Shown here one piece after another: positions 13,989 to 23,233 of a stretch of DNA of 64,000 nucleotides (positions are counted from its first letter, which is position 1; each line of letters starts with the position of its first letter). A program made the translations under genes and the position numbers. The notes under the pieces were generated by a model. That model worked only from the letters and a program-made list of their open reading frames with translations, did not search any database and had not been told where the DNA came from. Source of the DNA: Macrocystis pyrifera (Eukaryota; Sar; Phaeophyceae; Laminariales; Laminariaceae); assembly GCA_031763025.1 (NCBI GenBank), contig JASSKH010000017.1:3247924-3311923 (forward strand). The letters are read 5' to 3'.

Positions 13989-16900
13989 TTACACTACTTT
14001 AGTACAATACTGCTGTTGTACTACAGTAGGTAGACAGCAGATTTAAGGTGCTGACAACAAACCAAAACAGCAACAACACTGCGGGGGACTCGAAGTATCA
14101 TCATCTACACCTGCAGTCCACTAATCTACTTCTTACCCGCGAGTGGACAGTGCGCACAACCACCTCCTCCATGAGCCCGACGGCGCTTGCCTGTAGCCCC
14201 ACGGACTGCCCGAGCGCGGCCATTCCCCCGGGAATCACAGCAAAGGAGCGCGGGTCGGGACCACGCCCTTTCGACACGTGAAAAATCTCGAATGCTAGCT
14301 CGCCGTGCCGCGACGTAAGCCGACTCAAATCGGAGGCAAGAGCGCAGGCGGCCCCAGCCGTGGTTCCAGTGTCTGCTGCTGTTACATCCATGGCCCCTTC
14401 TCGGTGTCCGCAGACAAGTGTAGGCTTGGCGTCTTCTCCCCGGGAGCTTCCTTTGTAGGAAGGGGTCAGAACACCGTCGTCATGCTTGCTGACCTCTCGA
14501 GGGTGGCGACTACTGCTGGCAAGGTTGTCTTTTATGTCAGAAGCCCTTTGATCTCGCGTCGACTGCGTCCCGGCGAGATCAGAGCTTTGATGACCACCGC
14601 TTCGACCCTCGGCTTCCGGGGAGACTATCACGGTGGTACTACCACCCGGCCGGATTTGATGCTCAAAACTGCTGCTGTCGCGCGGCAGCATGTCGGCCGG
14701 TTTGGGTGGGTTCTTTGCGACGGGTGGAGATACTCCGTCGTCTGCGGCAGACGACGGAGCCGGAAGCAGGACAGTGTTCGCGTGGTCTTGTGCGAGGGAG
14801 TGCCGTATCACCTCTCGGAACGCCGTCGCCGCGTGCTGTTGGCGAGCTGCGAGCTCCCTGTATGCAACAGCCGACCCGGAAGCAAGGACGAGGTAAAACG
14901 TGGTATGTCGGATGGGCGAAAGGAGTTATCAGTAGCTGGTATGGAGGTAAGGTGGTGGCGCTATTTTTGTTCTCTCCATTTAACAGAATGCTGGGAATAC
15001 TATTTTGGTGTGCGCACTGTGGAGCCCAACCGTTGCAGCGACTCACAGCGAGAGTACATTCCTTTAGGTTGGGGTGGCAGCCTACCAAGAGGCATGGTAC
15101 GACGTACGATAGGTAGCACCTAGATTTTTCCCTCACGATAGCTTCGGCCCTACGGTAAAATTGTCTATAACGGGGGACCATAGTATATAGGACCAAATGT
15201 TGTTAGTGAAAATACGTAAATATATAGTTTTTTTTTGGTGTACCGTAGGTCCATGGTCCCCCGTAAATAGCAACTTCAATAGGGCGCGCGTGCTTCAGCA
15301 GTGGAAGCGTGCTTCGGTAGAGGGGTATCTCCTAATCTTTCTTGGACTTTTCTTCACTTGATTGAGTAGCATAGGTTAGGAGCTCAACAACACCTCAACC
15401 AACAACCAATTTTTTTGGAAAGTTGTAAGCTAAGACCCATGGGCAATTGTAGAAGTAGCACCAACGGTAACTTTTTTCCTATGTTCCTCGCATGAGGAGC
15501 TCCATGCCTCAGTACTTGCAGATTAGTAGCACCCAAAGTTGACTTTTGAGAACGTATGGTCGGCTTATCCCGATGAACTATCCCCATGGCCCCCGTCGTT
15601 TAATGAACAATGTTGTAAGAAAAAAAATGGGGGGATACCGGGTAGTTGCTCAGAGCTAAGGAGCGCTCCGAAGAATTTAGAAAATATCGGGGGCCTAAAA
15701 GTGCTACTACCTGTATCGTAGCACGCGTCTGACCAGTTTAGGTATCTAACGAAAGATATTGTAAACGACACATCAGATCCGGCGACATCGGACAGCTCTC
15801 CCCAGTTGGGGGGCATCGGAGTCGAAAATATGGGATCAGTTGAGGGACATGAGACTCAAAATATATCGGATAGTTCCATAGTTGAGGCGCATCGGAGCCA
15901 AATACATCGGATAGGTCTCCTCAGTTAAGGGGCGTCCGAGACAATTATATCGGATAGATTCCTCAGGTAAAGGGCATCGAAGCCAACTGTATTGGATAGC
16001 TTCTCAGTTGAGGGCCATCGGAGCCAAATATATCGGATAGCTCTCCTGAGTTGAGGACCATCAGAGCCCAATATATCGGATAGTTATCCAGTTGAGGGGC
16101 ACCGGAGCCACAGCTCGTCAGTTGAGGGGCATCGGGGCCAAATGTGTCAGACAGGGGCATCACAACCGAAAATATCGGATTACTTACTCAGTTGAGGGGC
16201 ATCGAAGCCAAATATATCGGGTGGTTGCTCAGAAAAGAGGCATTGGAACCAAATGTATCGGATGGCTTCTTCACTTGAGGGGCATCAGAGCCAAATCTAT
16301 CGGATAACTTCCTCAGATATGGGGGGCATCGGAGCCAACTAGCTTGCTCACTTGAGGGGCTCCGCCACTGAGAAAAAGTCTGTGGGCTCAAAAAGTACAT
16401 TAACCATCGTGCGGTGTACACCCACGAAAAAGAAAGAACCTAACAAGAACATAAAACTCGCTTTCTGGGGGTGCTAAGAAAATTTGATCAAGAAACACCG
16501 TATATAATATTGCACTCAGCCGCGAGAGCTACACCTAAATCCCACACAATGGCATATGCTCAAGGTTGTTCAAGGATGGTGCCACACTGAGGTTTTTAGT
16601 GGCTTGCACAGATTACGTGCGATAGGTGTTTCTTCTTGGCACGCCCGTGCTGCTGTAGTACGGACCAGTGCGGCACTACGTTTGCGGAGGGCGTTCGTGG
16701 GCGTACCTCATTCTGCCTGCCTCGCGTCTGGACGCTTCTGTCAAGGTGGCGGCCATCGCTATTCTCGCCGTCGCTTCCGCCTGTTCCGTTACAAGGCTCC
16801 GCAGATCCTCAAGCGTCTCCAGTGGGGCCGTCGCATCAATGTGAGCACCCTCCCTCACCATCACCGTCTCTCCAACCATTCTCTCCACGGCATTAACCTC

Positions 16901-19900
16901 ACGAGCATAATATCGCGTTTCATCTTCTGTTCCCCCCAGGAACACCTCCTCTTGATCCACCCTGCCAACGTGATCCGCCGCCGCCACCGCCGCCGCCGGA
17001 TCAAAGATGCTGCTGTCCGCGACCTCATCTGGAGGAGATTGTTGAAGCCCCTCGGAACCATAACTGCGATGGGATTCTAAGTCGCCGTTATCATCTGACA
17101 TGCTGGAACTATTGGAAGCCGTCCGTTCCGACCAAACTCCTCCTCCTCCTCCTTCTCCTCCTGTTGACGTGCTCTTGCCTGAAGTCGCAGTAACCGTACT
17201 GCAGCTATTGGTTTCGTCTGAATCACCACCACCGCCGTCACCAGCACCCGCTAATTCTGCTGCGCTCTTCAGGGGCACCTTACCCCCTCCCACCCCACCA
17301 ACACCGTTCACCGTCGCCGAACCGGATGTTTTATTTTTCTCCGTGAGTTTGTGTGGAGGCGATGTTTGTTGTTGATTTCCACCATAATCGGAAGTTTGAT
17401 GAGACGACGAGCAGTCGCTGCTGTCAGACCTGCTGGTACTGTTAGTGGGAGCCGTTCGTTCCGACCAACCTCCTCCTCTTCCGCCAGTAGACGTCTTACT
17501 GCCCGTTTCACAAGTAGTACTCCTTTTGTCTGAACCGTCACCATCGTCACCGACACTCGTGGGTTCTTCGTGAACCACGTCGGCTCCGACGTATGTCTCG
17601 CCGAAACTTGCGGGTGATGATGTCCTTCCTACTTCGCCTCCGTCTAATCGAGAGCCGCCAAGTGAATCAGGTTCTTGGTCAAGCCCTGGCGGACACAAAG
17701 GCGATTCCGCGTGTGTTCCCTTCCTTTGGCGATCTTCTTGTTGTCGATCTTCCGCGTCAGTAGCCCTCAGCCCCCTTAGCAAGGACGAGTCCACTTCTAC
17801 CCCACCAAATCCATCTGACGTCGTGCTGCTCCGCTGGTTCCGTTGATTGCCGCTTATTTCTTGGACTCCCGGCGTACTCTGAATCCCCTTACTGTTATTT
17901 TCAGCGCCAAGCCATGCACTTTCAAGCTCAGTTTCATGAACGCCGTGGCCTGCTCCTTCGCTTCGTTTTTCAGTGGTGCGCGACTCCTCCTCTCGTCGAC
18001 CGCAATTATTGTTGGCGGAAGAAGTACTCCTCGCTCGGGATGTATGAGTGACACTCGATGTATCATCGATATGGTGTTGTTGCTGCACCTCTGGCGATGA
18101 CGACGCGACCAACCAAGTAGTATCGCTATTATTCCGCTCATCATCCGTGCCCCTGTCCGCCGGTTCATCCTTGTAGGGATAGGCGGGGACACCATCCGTG
18201 ACCCCAGTCATGGGTTGGTCTCTGGTGCGTTGGCTTTCCGACCTTTTTATATTTCTCGCCTTAACCTTGATCTCTTGTCTCCCCGCAAAGCCGCGTATGA
18301 TTGCCTGAATAGCGGTCGCCGCTCGCTGTTGCGCCTCCAGTTCCTCCCGCCTTCTGACCTCTCGGCGCTCCGACAGCTTTGAATACAGCCGGGCCGCCGC
18401 CCATCGTCTGGCTTGCGCTTGGATTTTCACCGATGCCACCGCTTGTCGTCTGATCATCAGTCCCGCCTGCAGGCTGTCAAAAGCCACCGTTGCAACAGCT
18501 GCGGTGTCAAAAGACGGGACGACATGTCCCGAAGGACTCGTGCTTCCTGGAAGCACATCTCCCAATTTCACCTTTTGGATGGGTTCCACGTCGTCGCTAG
18601 GGATGTCTGGCAGTATCGTCAGCGTCTTCTCCTGCGCAGGGAACTCGTCTATTGGTACCTGTGCCAAACCATTTGCGGCAGTTTGGGGAGAATCTCTGCC
18701 ACGATGGTTCGAGCTATGACCAGTCTCGTCAGCTGCGTGAACCATCGATTTCCTTTCCGGCGAGGTCTCGGCCATCACGGGTGCCTGCTTGACCTCGCCT
18801 TCTCCGATTTCTTGGTTCCAATCGTGAAGCACGGACTGCGTGCTTGATTTCTGATTGTGCACGACGATTTCATGCCGAGGCTCCGTGTTTCCGGATGCCC
18901 CCCTTATGCCGTCCTCAGTATCCGACTGCGAGATTGACTGGGAGGTAGGTTGTTGCGATCCGCCAGCGGTCGTGTCGTCGGGGTAACGTTCGGATGACGA
19001 CCGTCCCGCCGCTTTTTCTTTCGAATCGGCCTCACTCCCTTGGTCCGTGATTGCGATCCCCATTGCTTCTCCCCTATCGAGCGACGTTGACGAGTGCCCG
19101 GTTACATACTGAGCGAGTGAATCAAGCCCTTCCCCGTGCGTGGACATGGTCGAGCTCGATTCCACTCTTTCCATGCGCCCCAAAACATCACCACTTTCTT
19201 GTTTAACGCCGTCACCATGCTGAGTCTGCCGAGTCTGCGAGGAAGACGCCCGATCTGCAGGAGGCGCTGGTTCCTCCGACTTTACGCTGGCCCCAACATC
19301 GAAGGCTGCCCCTTCCGTTCGGGCATTGTCCTTGCTTGCACCATATTCATAGCTGCGTCCAATGCCTTCCTCCCCCGCCCCACCTCCACCACGTGTTGTT
19401 TCGGCCGTAATTACATTTTCACCGCCCCCACGCAGTACCCCATGACTGTTTGGTTCCTCGCCTTCCTTCCCTCTCCCCTTGTCCTCGGTCATCTCCGCCT
19501 GGAATTCTGTCCGCCGATCACGGATGGCCTTGCCGTGTGCAGCTGGATCTAGGTCTAGAGGCGAAAGAGAGACCTGAAAGGGATCTAAGTCGGAAGAAAC
19601 GGTGACAAGGGCGGATGGTTTATCTTCCTCTGCTGACGGTGTTCGCCTCTCGAACGCTGCAGGTGCTCCTGCAGGCTTGACCCTCACATTATTTGCAGTC
19701 GTTGCAGAAGCGATGCCATCTTCTAGTTGGGGACGATCTGAAATCACATCACCGTCGGCACCTTGTCGTGCTCCTTGAAGTCGGTGCACTGGTTCTGGAC
19801 CCTGTTGCTGACCGTCGGCATATTGACGTGGTCCTCCTTGCGGTCCGTGCACCGCCGGTTCTGGGTCCTGGTGTTCATCGGGAGCCATATCCGGCGGCGC

Positions 19901-20302
19901 CTCCCACTGCGACTCGCCGGTAGTTTCGTCGTAGTAGAAAGTGTGGCCGGTATTGTTGTCAACGAGCGCGCGCCATGCCCTCTTCGCCCTCATCAGCGTT
20001 GACGCCAGACCCACCCAATCGGCTACTACGGCAGGCGTACCCCCATCACTCTCGCCGTGAGCTTCCGAGGCGAGCACGGCAGGCGTGGTAGCCTCATCCT
20101 GATCGTGAGAATTCGAAGCGAGTGAATGATGGCTAACGGCGAGACCTGGATCGCTTGGCACGTCCGACGCCGGTCGCTCCCATGAGGATTGAAGGGTAGT
20201 TGTATTGTAGTAGTATTTGTTCCCCGTTTGCGGGTCTGTCTCCTCTCGCCACATGCCTGCGTGTGATGTCGAGGACGAAAAAAATCGGAAGCAACCAGCC
20301 AT
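5152..20302 (-). CDS. Giant WW-domain / IQ-motif coiled-coil protein gene (partial, 9 exons)
   Basis: One multi-exon gene read on the minus strand. Exons: 20302-16707, 14857-14137, 13107-12985, 12947-12827, 12236-12150, about 10428-10298, 9692-8257, 8192-7846 and 5850-5152. Codon phase agrees at every junction except for one extra A inside exon 4. The product is at least about 2,420 residues: two WW domains (proline-motif binding) at residues 18-44 and 110-136, two IQ motifs (calmodulin-type binding) near 626 and 660, then acidic/Ser/Gly-rich low-complexity sequence and several alanine-rich amphipathic helices that look like coiled coil. WW plus long coiled coil recalls centrosomal or ciliary scaffolds such as CEP164, but I see no diagnostic motif and do not assign that name. 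No stop was found after the last exon, so the 3' end lies below 5152 or off the window. Confidence 0.7.
7846..8192 (-). CDS. WW/IQ gene exon 8
   Basis: Begins about 64 nt after exon 7 (acceptor CGACAAG; an alternative 15 nt downstream is also in phase). It encodes a basic helix (CTALGRRLLAKRQSIVRAARR) and an Ala/Leu helix, ending DGSIFSDSQ at a CGCAG|GTGCGT donor in phase 0. The sequence around the donor, TGCGAGTCAGAGAAGAT on the plus strand, is repeated at about 7799 and 7848. Confidence 0.5.
8257..9692 (-). CDS. WW/IQ gene exon 7
   Basis: The acceptor is very strong (catctcctcccgccacag). The exon opens with the helix GNQAIRLADELRG, followed by Ser/Gly/Pro-rich low-complexity sequence and two hydrophobic helices (around LGAAVLALRKAIDIFLL and LYSARSVFALRAADVLAVF). 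It ends in phase 1 at GGCG|GTGCAA. The frame would stay open to 8186, but splicing at 8257 joins to the next conserved-looking frame. The long plus-strand frame 8424-9287 is its antisense shadow. Confidence 0.6.
9978..10113. repeat. Tandem duplication, unit about 66 bp
   Basis: Two essentially identical copies of a unit starting ATTATTTTTGGGGGCAGGAA and ending TTTAGACGATTGCAA, in the intron before WW/IQ exon 7. Confidence 0.9.
10298..10428 (-). CDS. WW/IQ gene exon 6 (5' edge uncertain)
   Basis: Encodes AVAAAATETGQEQLKRL, then LAAALIRELRKG, and ends CGCAG|GTGATG in phase 2, which joins exactly to the next exon (AIR|R|GNQAIRL). The acceptor may be at 10428 or 10437, both in phase 0; the upstream sequence is G-rich rather than pyrimidine-rich, so the start is uncertain. 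Confidence 0.55.
11163..11458 (+). mobile_element. Family B element, copy 2
   Basis: From CCACAGATCATCTACAGATC to AGATCATCTATCTGTCCAAG; core GTTGCCGGGCGGGACCC and GCACATGTTCCCTCGG. In a WW/IQ gene intron. Confidence 0.7.
11640..11905 (-). repeat. Repeat family C, copy 4
   Basis: Reverse orientation, with a poly-G tract at each edge (GAGGGGGGGGTTC and GGCGGGGGGGGGAG). In a WW/IQ gene intron. Confidence 0.7.
12150..12236 (-). CDS. WW/IQ gene exon 5
   Basis: A 29-codon exon, phase 0 to 0, between GTGCCCTCAG|GATGCT and TTCCAG|GTATCA. It encodes an amphipathic helix (ARQVAGEIQRLALDQEHLAFQ). The short size and clear splice signals on both sides make it convincing in context. Confidence 0.65.
12352..12560 (+). 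mobile_element. Family B element, copy 3 (3' truncated)
   Basis: Starts TTCACACATCGGACAGATCA, has the TTGCCGGCGAGAG core and stops after the TTGGGTTGGATCTATAC block. In the next WW/IQ gene intron. Confidence 0.65.
12827..12947 (-). CDS. WW/IQ gene exon 4, with an apparent 1-nt insertion
   Basis: The exon starts after TTTCGTTCAG, only 37 nt downstream of exon 3, and continues its helix (LQLEHEACSFNEKW). It ends at a strong CTCC|GTAAGT donor. The 5' part is open in one frame and the 3' part (IEVYSVALCSELLS) in another. The switch falls at a run of seven A (minus strand; T-run 12868-12874). Its length is 121 nt; with six A it would be 120 nt, in phase 0 with both neighbours. This is either an assembly or sequencing indel or a real lesion. 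Confidence 0.55.
12985..13107 (-). CDS. WW/IQ gene exon 3
   Basis: A 41-codon exon bounded by ATATCCAG|CTCGAC and ATGGAG|GTATGT. It encodes an Ala/Gln/Glu-rich amphipathic helix starting LDALTAARAARKEQ and ending HLAEKME, as expected for coiled coil. Phase 0 at both ends. Confidence 0.7.
13684..13793 (-). mobile_element. Family A palindromic MITE, copy 1
   Basis: Termini TTACGGGGGTCTATAGTTAA and TACTATGGTCCCCCGTAA flanked by TA. Belongs to the GGGGGTCCATAGTTAA subtype on its left end. Lies in the WW/IQ gene intron between exons 2 and 3. Confidence 0.85.
13806..13913 (+). mobile_element. Family A MITE, copy 2
   Basis: Only 13 bp from copy 1 and in the opposite orientation; followed by a CTA-type microsatellite. 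The tail-to-tail pair forms a larger near-palindrome. Confidence 0.85.
13906..13990. repeat. CTA/CTG trinucleotide microsatellite
   Basis: Interrupted (CTA)n with CTG units, following family A copy 2. Confidence 0.85.
14137..14857 (-). CDS. WW/IQ gene exon 2
   Basis: The acceptor follows a pyrimidine-rich tract (gttgcatacag) and the donor is CGG|GTAAGA. Its 721 nt enter in phase 2 and leave in phase 0. It encodes a helix (ELAARQQHAATAFREVI), then low-complexity sequence, then another helix ending VVVRTVHSR. An antisense open frame of 272 codons overlaps it but has no splice logic linking it to neighbours. Confidence 0.7.
15167..15270 (+). mobile_element. Family A MITE, copy 3
   Basis: The right terminal arm is shortened (ACCGTAGGTCCATGGTCCCCCGTAA lacks the TATTTAC block). 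Inside the first intron of the WW/IQ gene. Confidence 0.8.
15790..16365. repeat. Minisatellite, period about 45 bp
   Basis: About a dozen imperfect units around TTGAGGGGCATCGGAGCCAA followed by ATATATCGGATAGCT. Lies in the first intron of the WW/IQ gene. Confidence 0.85.
16707..20302 (-). CDS. WW/IQ gene exon 1 (N-terminal 1,198 codons)
   Basis: The start chosen is the ATG at 20302 (MAGCFRFF...), in a good AGCCATGGC context just before the first WW domain; an ATG 26 codons upstream is also in frame. WW1 shows W18, the YYYN core and W41-E-R-P. WW2 shows W110, FYYDETTG and W133-E-A-P. IQ-like helices KIQAQARRWAAARLY and TAIQAIIRGFAGRQEI follow at about 626-680. Two homologous segments of about 35 residues, each containing WSERTA, occur near residues 940 and 1050: an internal duplication. 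The open frame continues to a stop at 16676, but a GAG|GTACGC donor at 16707 joins in phase 2 to the next exon and restores a helical sequence (GRMR|ELAARQQ), so the exon is ended there. Confidence 0.8.
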
Positions 20303-20735
20303 GGCTATGTGTTCAAAAGCAATACTACCAATAGTGGTATATGTTGTCTGCACGGTACCATGTAACGTTCTTGTTCGCACCAGCCCTTTAGTTTATATCC
20401 TCGACATCGGTGTCACATAGAAGCGTTTACACCTGGTATGTAAGGTATGTAATACGTCGTTCTCTTTGAAAATTATTGCAATGCGCAGGGAGAACTACGT
20501 ACGACAGTTGACCCTGACGCCGTTTGGGGTTGAGACACGGCAAAAATCCTCTGATTGGCGACTTCCCGGGCATCATTTAACTCGTACCGGTGCAGTGCAC
20601 ACTGTCGATTGAGCCCGCCAGAAGCTTAACACTACTCAATGCCAATGCAGATGGTGTTTTTCAACACACTCATTTCATATTGAAGTCGGGGCTTCGGTTT
20701 AAGAGCTCTCTCGGTTTTAAGAGAATTCATTGTTT

Positions 20736-20805
20736 GACCCGTTTAGGACTGCATTCCCCTTGTGGGAACAAAATACTTGGAATTAAAGTCGGTATGTGCT
20801 GTATG
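20736..20805. repeat. Family E palindrome, half copy
   Basis: CCGTTTAGGACTGCATTCCC followed by GGGAACAAAATACTTGGAATT; right arm absent. Confidence 0.5.
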
Positions 20806-21230
20806 CGACAAGATAGAAACCTATCCTTTTCCGTCGCAGTGTACAAATATTAGGCGATTAGACGATGCCAGGCACACGATTATATAGCAGCTGCGTGTGC
20901 CAGCACACGATACTCGAAATGCTAGATGTCTGTGTACTTGTAGCAATTCAAGCAACGTGTGTGGACGGGCTGGCACATTCTGGTAGAGACGGCCGGCTCT
21001 GCGTGACGATGTCGCACGATCCAACGAACACCGCGTCTGATATAAGACACCCACAACGATTAGTGGAGATTGCACCTTGCGAGTTGAAAGTTAATGTGGG
21101 ATACTATTAAATACTTTTAATATGGTGCTGTAGGAAATTGAAGATATATACGCTCAATTCGTCGATTACAGCAACGGCCACAGCGTGATTAGGGGATGAC
21201 ACGAATTGGTGTTCGAGTTACAGCGAAAGG

Positions 21231-21822
21231 TTAGTCGAACGATACGGGCGTAACATGGTCCTGCCCTTGCTGCTTGGAGCTCACGCTGCTCGGAGACGGT
21301 CGATGACGCCAAAGCTATCATTGTGTTGGTCACTATCTTCAACAACTCAAGGGGGCTACTACTGCAGTAAACTACAGTTAGTACCGTACGTAGACGCATT
21401 CAAACTACGTGATGTAATACATGGACCGCGGCATGTCTGCCCACGGATCTGCCAGATCCACGATCATGCACGACGTAAACTTCGCGGGAGCCCACCAAGC
21501 CAACAACGTATTGCCGCGCGCCCGAAGACACACGCACGTACATGTCGTCCACGCGAACCCCACAACAATATCACGAAGTAAGTGCCTCCGTTCGGAATCG
21601 CTCCCGCCTGTATCAATGGTGGTAGGTCGTACCTGCTGCTGCTGCTGCTTTATCAATGGTGGCGGATTCGTTCTCCGCTGCTGGAGGATGATTCGGGACG
21701 CCGGTCGACGCACCAGGTTGCTGCGTGATATCATAAATGATACCCGCACCCGTCGCCGATGTTATCGTGGGAAGCGATACCGGTATGTGGTAAGAGGAAG
21801 AGTCTTCGCCGTCCTCGGCCAT
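21231..21822 (-). CDS. Small three-exon gene, paralogue of the 28.6-29.2 kb gene
   Basis: Exons 21822-21744, 21607-21421 and 21285-21231 join in phase (1, then 2) to give a protein of about 106 residues from ATG (MAEDGEDSSS) to TAA. The first intron of 136 nt contains a CAG run. The middle exon is Cys/Trp-rich with a hydrophobic stretch. The last exon reads VSSKQQGQDHVTPVSFD, which matches VSAQQQYGQDHVVPAPYD in the last exon of the gene at 28570-28774. The nucleotide similarity continues past the stop (to about 21170), so this copy appears shortened at its C terminus. Function unknown. Confidence 0.5.
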
Positions 21823-22380
21823 GTGTCATACCAGTCACAACTTACTCTGCTGCTTGTAGGAGAGCGTGACACACGTACAGTATGTGCGCACACAGCTTCG
21901 CCGACTTGCTTGTATGAACTCGCATGTACAAGAACGTCGTGATCGCCTCGTGTCCTCGTGCATAATGTATTTTTAATAATTTGATTGATAGTACGAGCAT
22001 GGATATACGAATACTAGACATCCGAACGTTGTCCGAAGAAAAAAAAATAACGTTTCAAATTTCACACCAGTATGTGCGCAGTAAAGATTCAATATCTTTG
22101 TATTGGTGTGATAGAAAAATATCCAAGATCAGCTATGTTTTTTAATGCGTATCCCTCCTCGACCCTCGGCCACTCCATATGCACGCCTACGTAGCCTATC
22201 CTACGTACCCTCTGTAATCTGATGTCTTCCGGATCTGTTGTGCATCCCTTGTGCCGTATACTCAACACGACGAGCGCCTGGGCCTCATCGGCGCCTCTTC
22301 TTCAACCGAATGCTAAAGCTGCGCTATTATACGTGTAATCCTGAACCGGTACATAGGTACGATCCTGCCCGCTCGTGCAG

Positions 22381-22539
22381 GCATGGCATGTCCAGTTCGC
22401 AGACCAAGCGTCCACGGCTGGCTTTTGTTTGGCTCCGTTCGTTCACCAAGCGATACACCAGCTGTGGGTTCAATCAATTACAGCAGTACTAAACCCTAAC
22501 CGTGACCATGAGCCAATCAGACCAAACATCGAATACGTG
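22381..22539 (+). CDS. Plus-strand gene, exon a (53 codons)
   Basis: Bounded by CTCGTGCAG|GCATGG and TACGTG|GTAAGC, phase 0 to 0. Encodes AWHVQFADQASTAGF, then LAPFVHQAIHQLWVQ and NPNRDHEPIRPNIEYV. It has the character of a real globular exon, but I do not recognise the family. An earlier exon ending at about 22348 (LKLRYYTCNPEP|GTACAT, phase 0) would join smoothly but is less certain. Confidence 0.55.
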
Positions 22540-22642
22540 GTAAGCTCTAATAATATCTGTATCTGCATCATACGCCCCGCACAGAACATGCAAAATCTTT
22601 GCGTATAATGACGACACCCATACGCTCAAAAAAACATTTCAG

Positions 22643-22702
22643 GCCGTTAATCGGTTGCTCAAAGCCACGCTGGACAAAGAGGCGCGAAAAACACAGGAGA
22701 AG
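22643..22702 (+). CDS. Plus-strand gene, exon b (20 codons)
   Basis: Acceptor ACATTTCAG and donor GAGAAG|GTACTC; phase 0 to 0. Encodes the charged helix AVNRLLKATLDKEARKTQEK, continuing from exon a without a frame change. Confidence 0.55.
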
Positions 22703-23002
22703 GTACTCATAGATACCGCCTGTACGACACACGACACATTACGTATGATGCGAGCTCTACTATTTCAGGCCTGCGGCTGCATTCGTAGTGACTCCGTACC
22801 GTCAAAAAGTCCGGTGCGGTACATGCGTAGGACATGCTGTAGTGCAGCGTCAACGATATGCACTGCCGTGCTGTTCACTATAGTAGTATACAATAGGTGT
22901 TTTATGTCTAAGGTCACATGTCGGCATGGTTTTTTCTGGGGTGTTTCGGACTTCAAAAGTTCCCAAGGGTCGTGGCGGTAGGACACATCTCCATTGGCGC
23001 AG

Positions 23003-23233
23003 AACGATCAGTTTGTTGCGGAGTGCGCAGCAGTGACGAGGAAATTCACGCCAGCACTGTGCGGCGCTTTCCTTGCCCAACAGCAGCGCACAAACTCCGT
23101 GGTCGTTGGCCTTGCGAATCGCTTGGTGAAACAGGAAGAGAAAAAAAAACAAAAAAACTACCGCCCTTGTTGCAGGGATATACGAGGGTCTACGTATGAT
23201 CGTACGACTACGGGCGTTAGGGTCGCGATCTGA
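23003..23233 (+). CDS. Plus-strand gene, exon c (C-terminal?)
   Basis: After ATTGGCGCAG it encodes NDQFVAECAAVTRKF, then CGAFLAQQQRTNSVV and LANRLVKQEEK, in phase with exon b. The frame stays open to a TGA at 23231, but from about 23173 the DNA resembles repeat family C, so the true exon may end earlier or the C terminus may be repeat-derived. Confidence 0.5.
   Translation, partial: NDQFVAECAAVTRKFTPALCGAFLAQQQRTNSVVVGLANRLVKQEEKKKQKNYRPCCRDIRGSTYDRTTTGVRVAI

Noticed and set aside
14305..15123. 272-codon plus-strand open frame
   Set aside because: Mostly antisense to WW/IQ exon 2, then runs into intron sequence with no domain signal.
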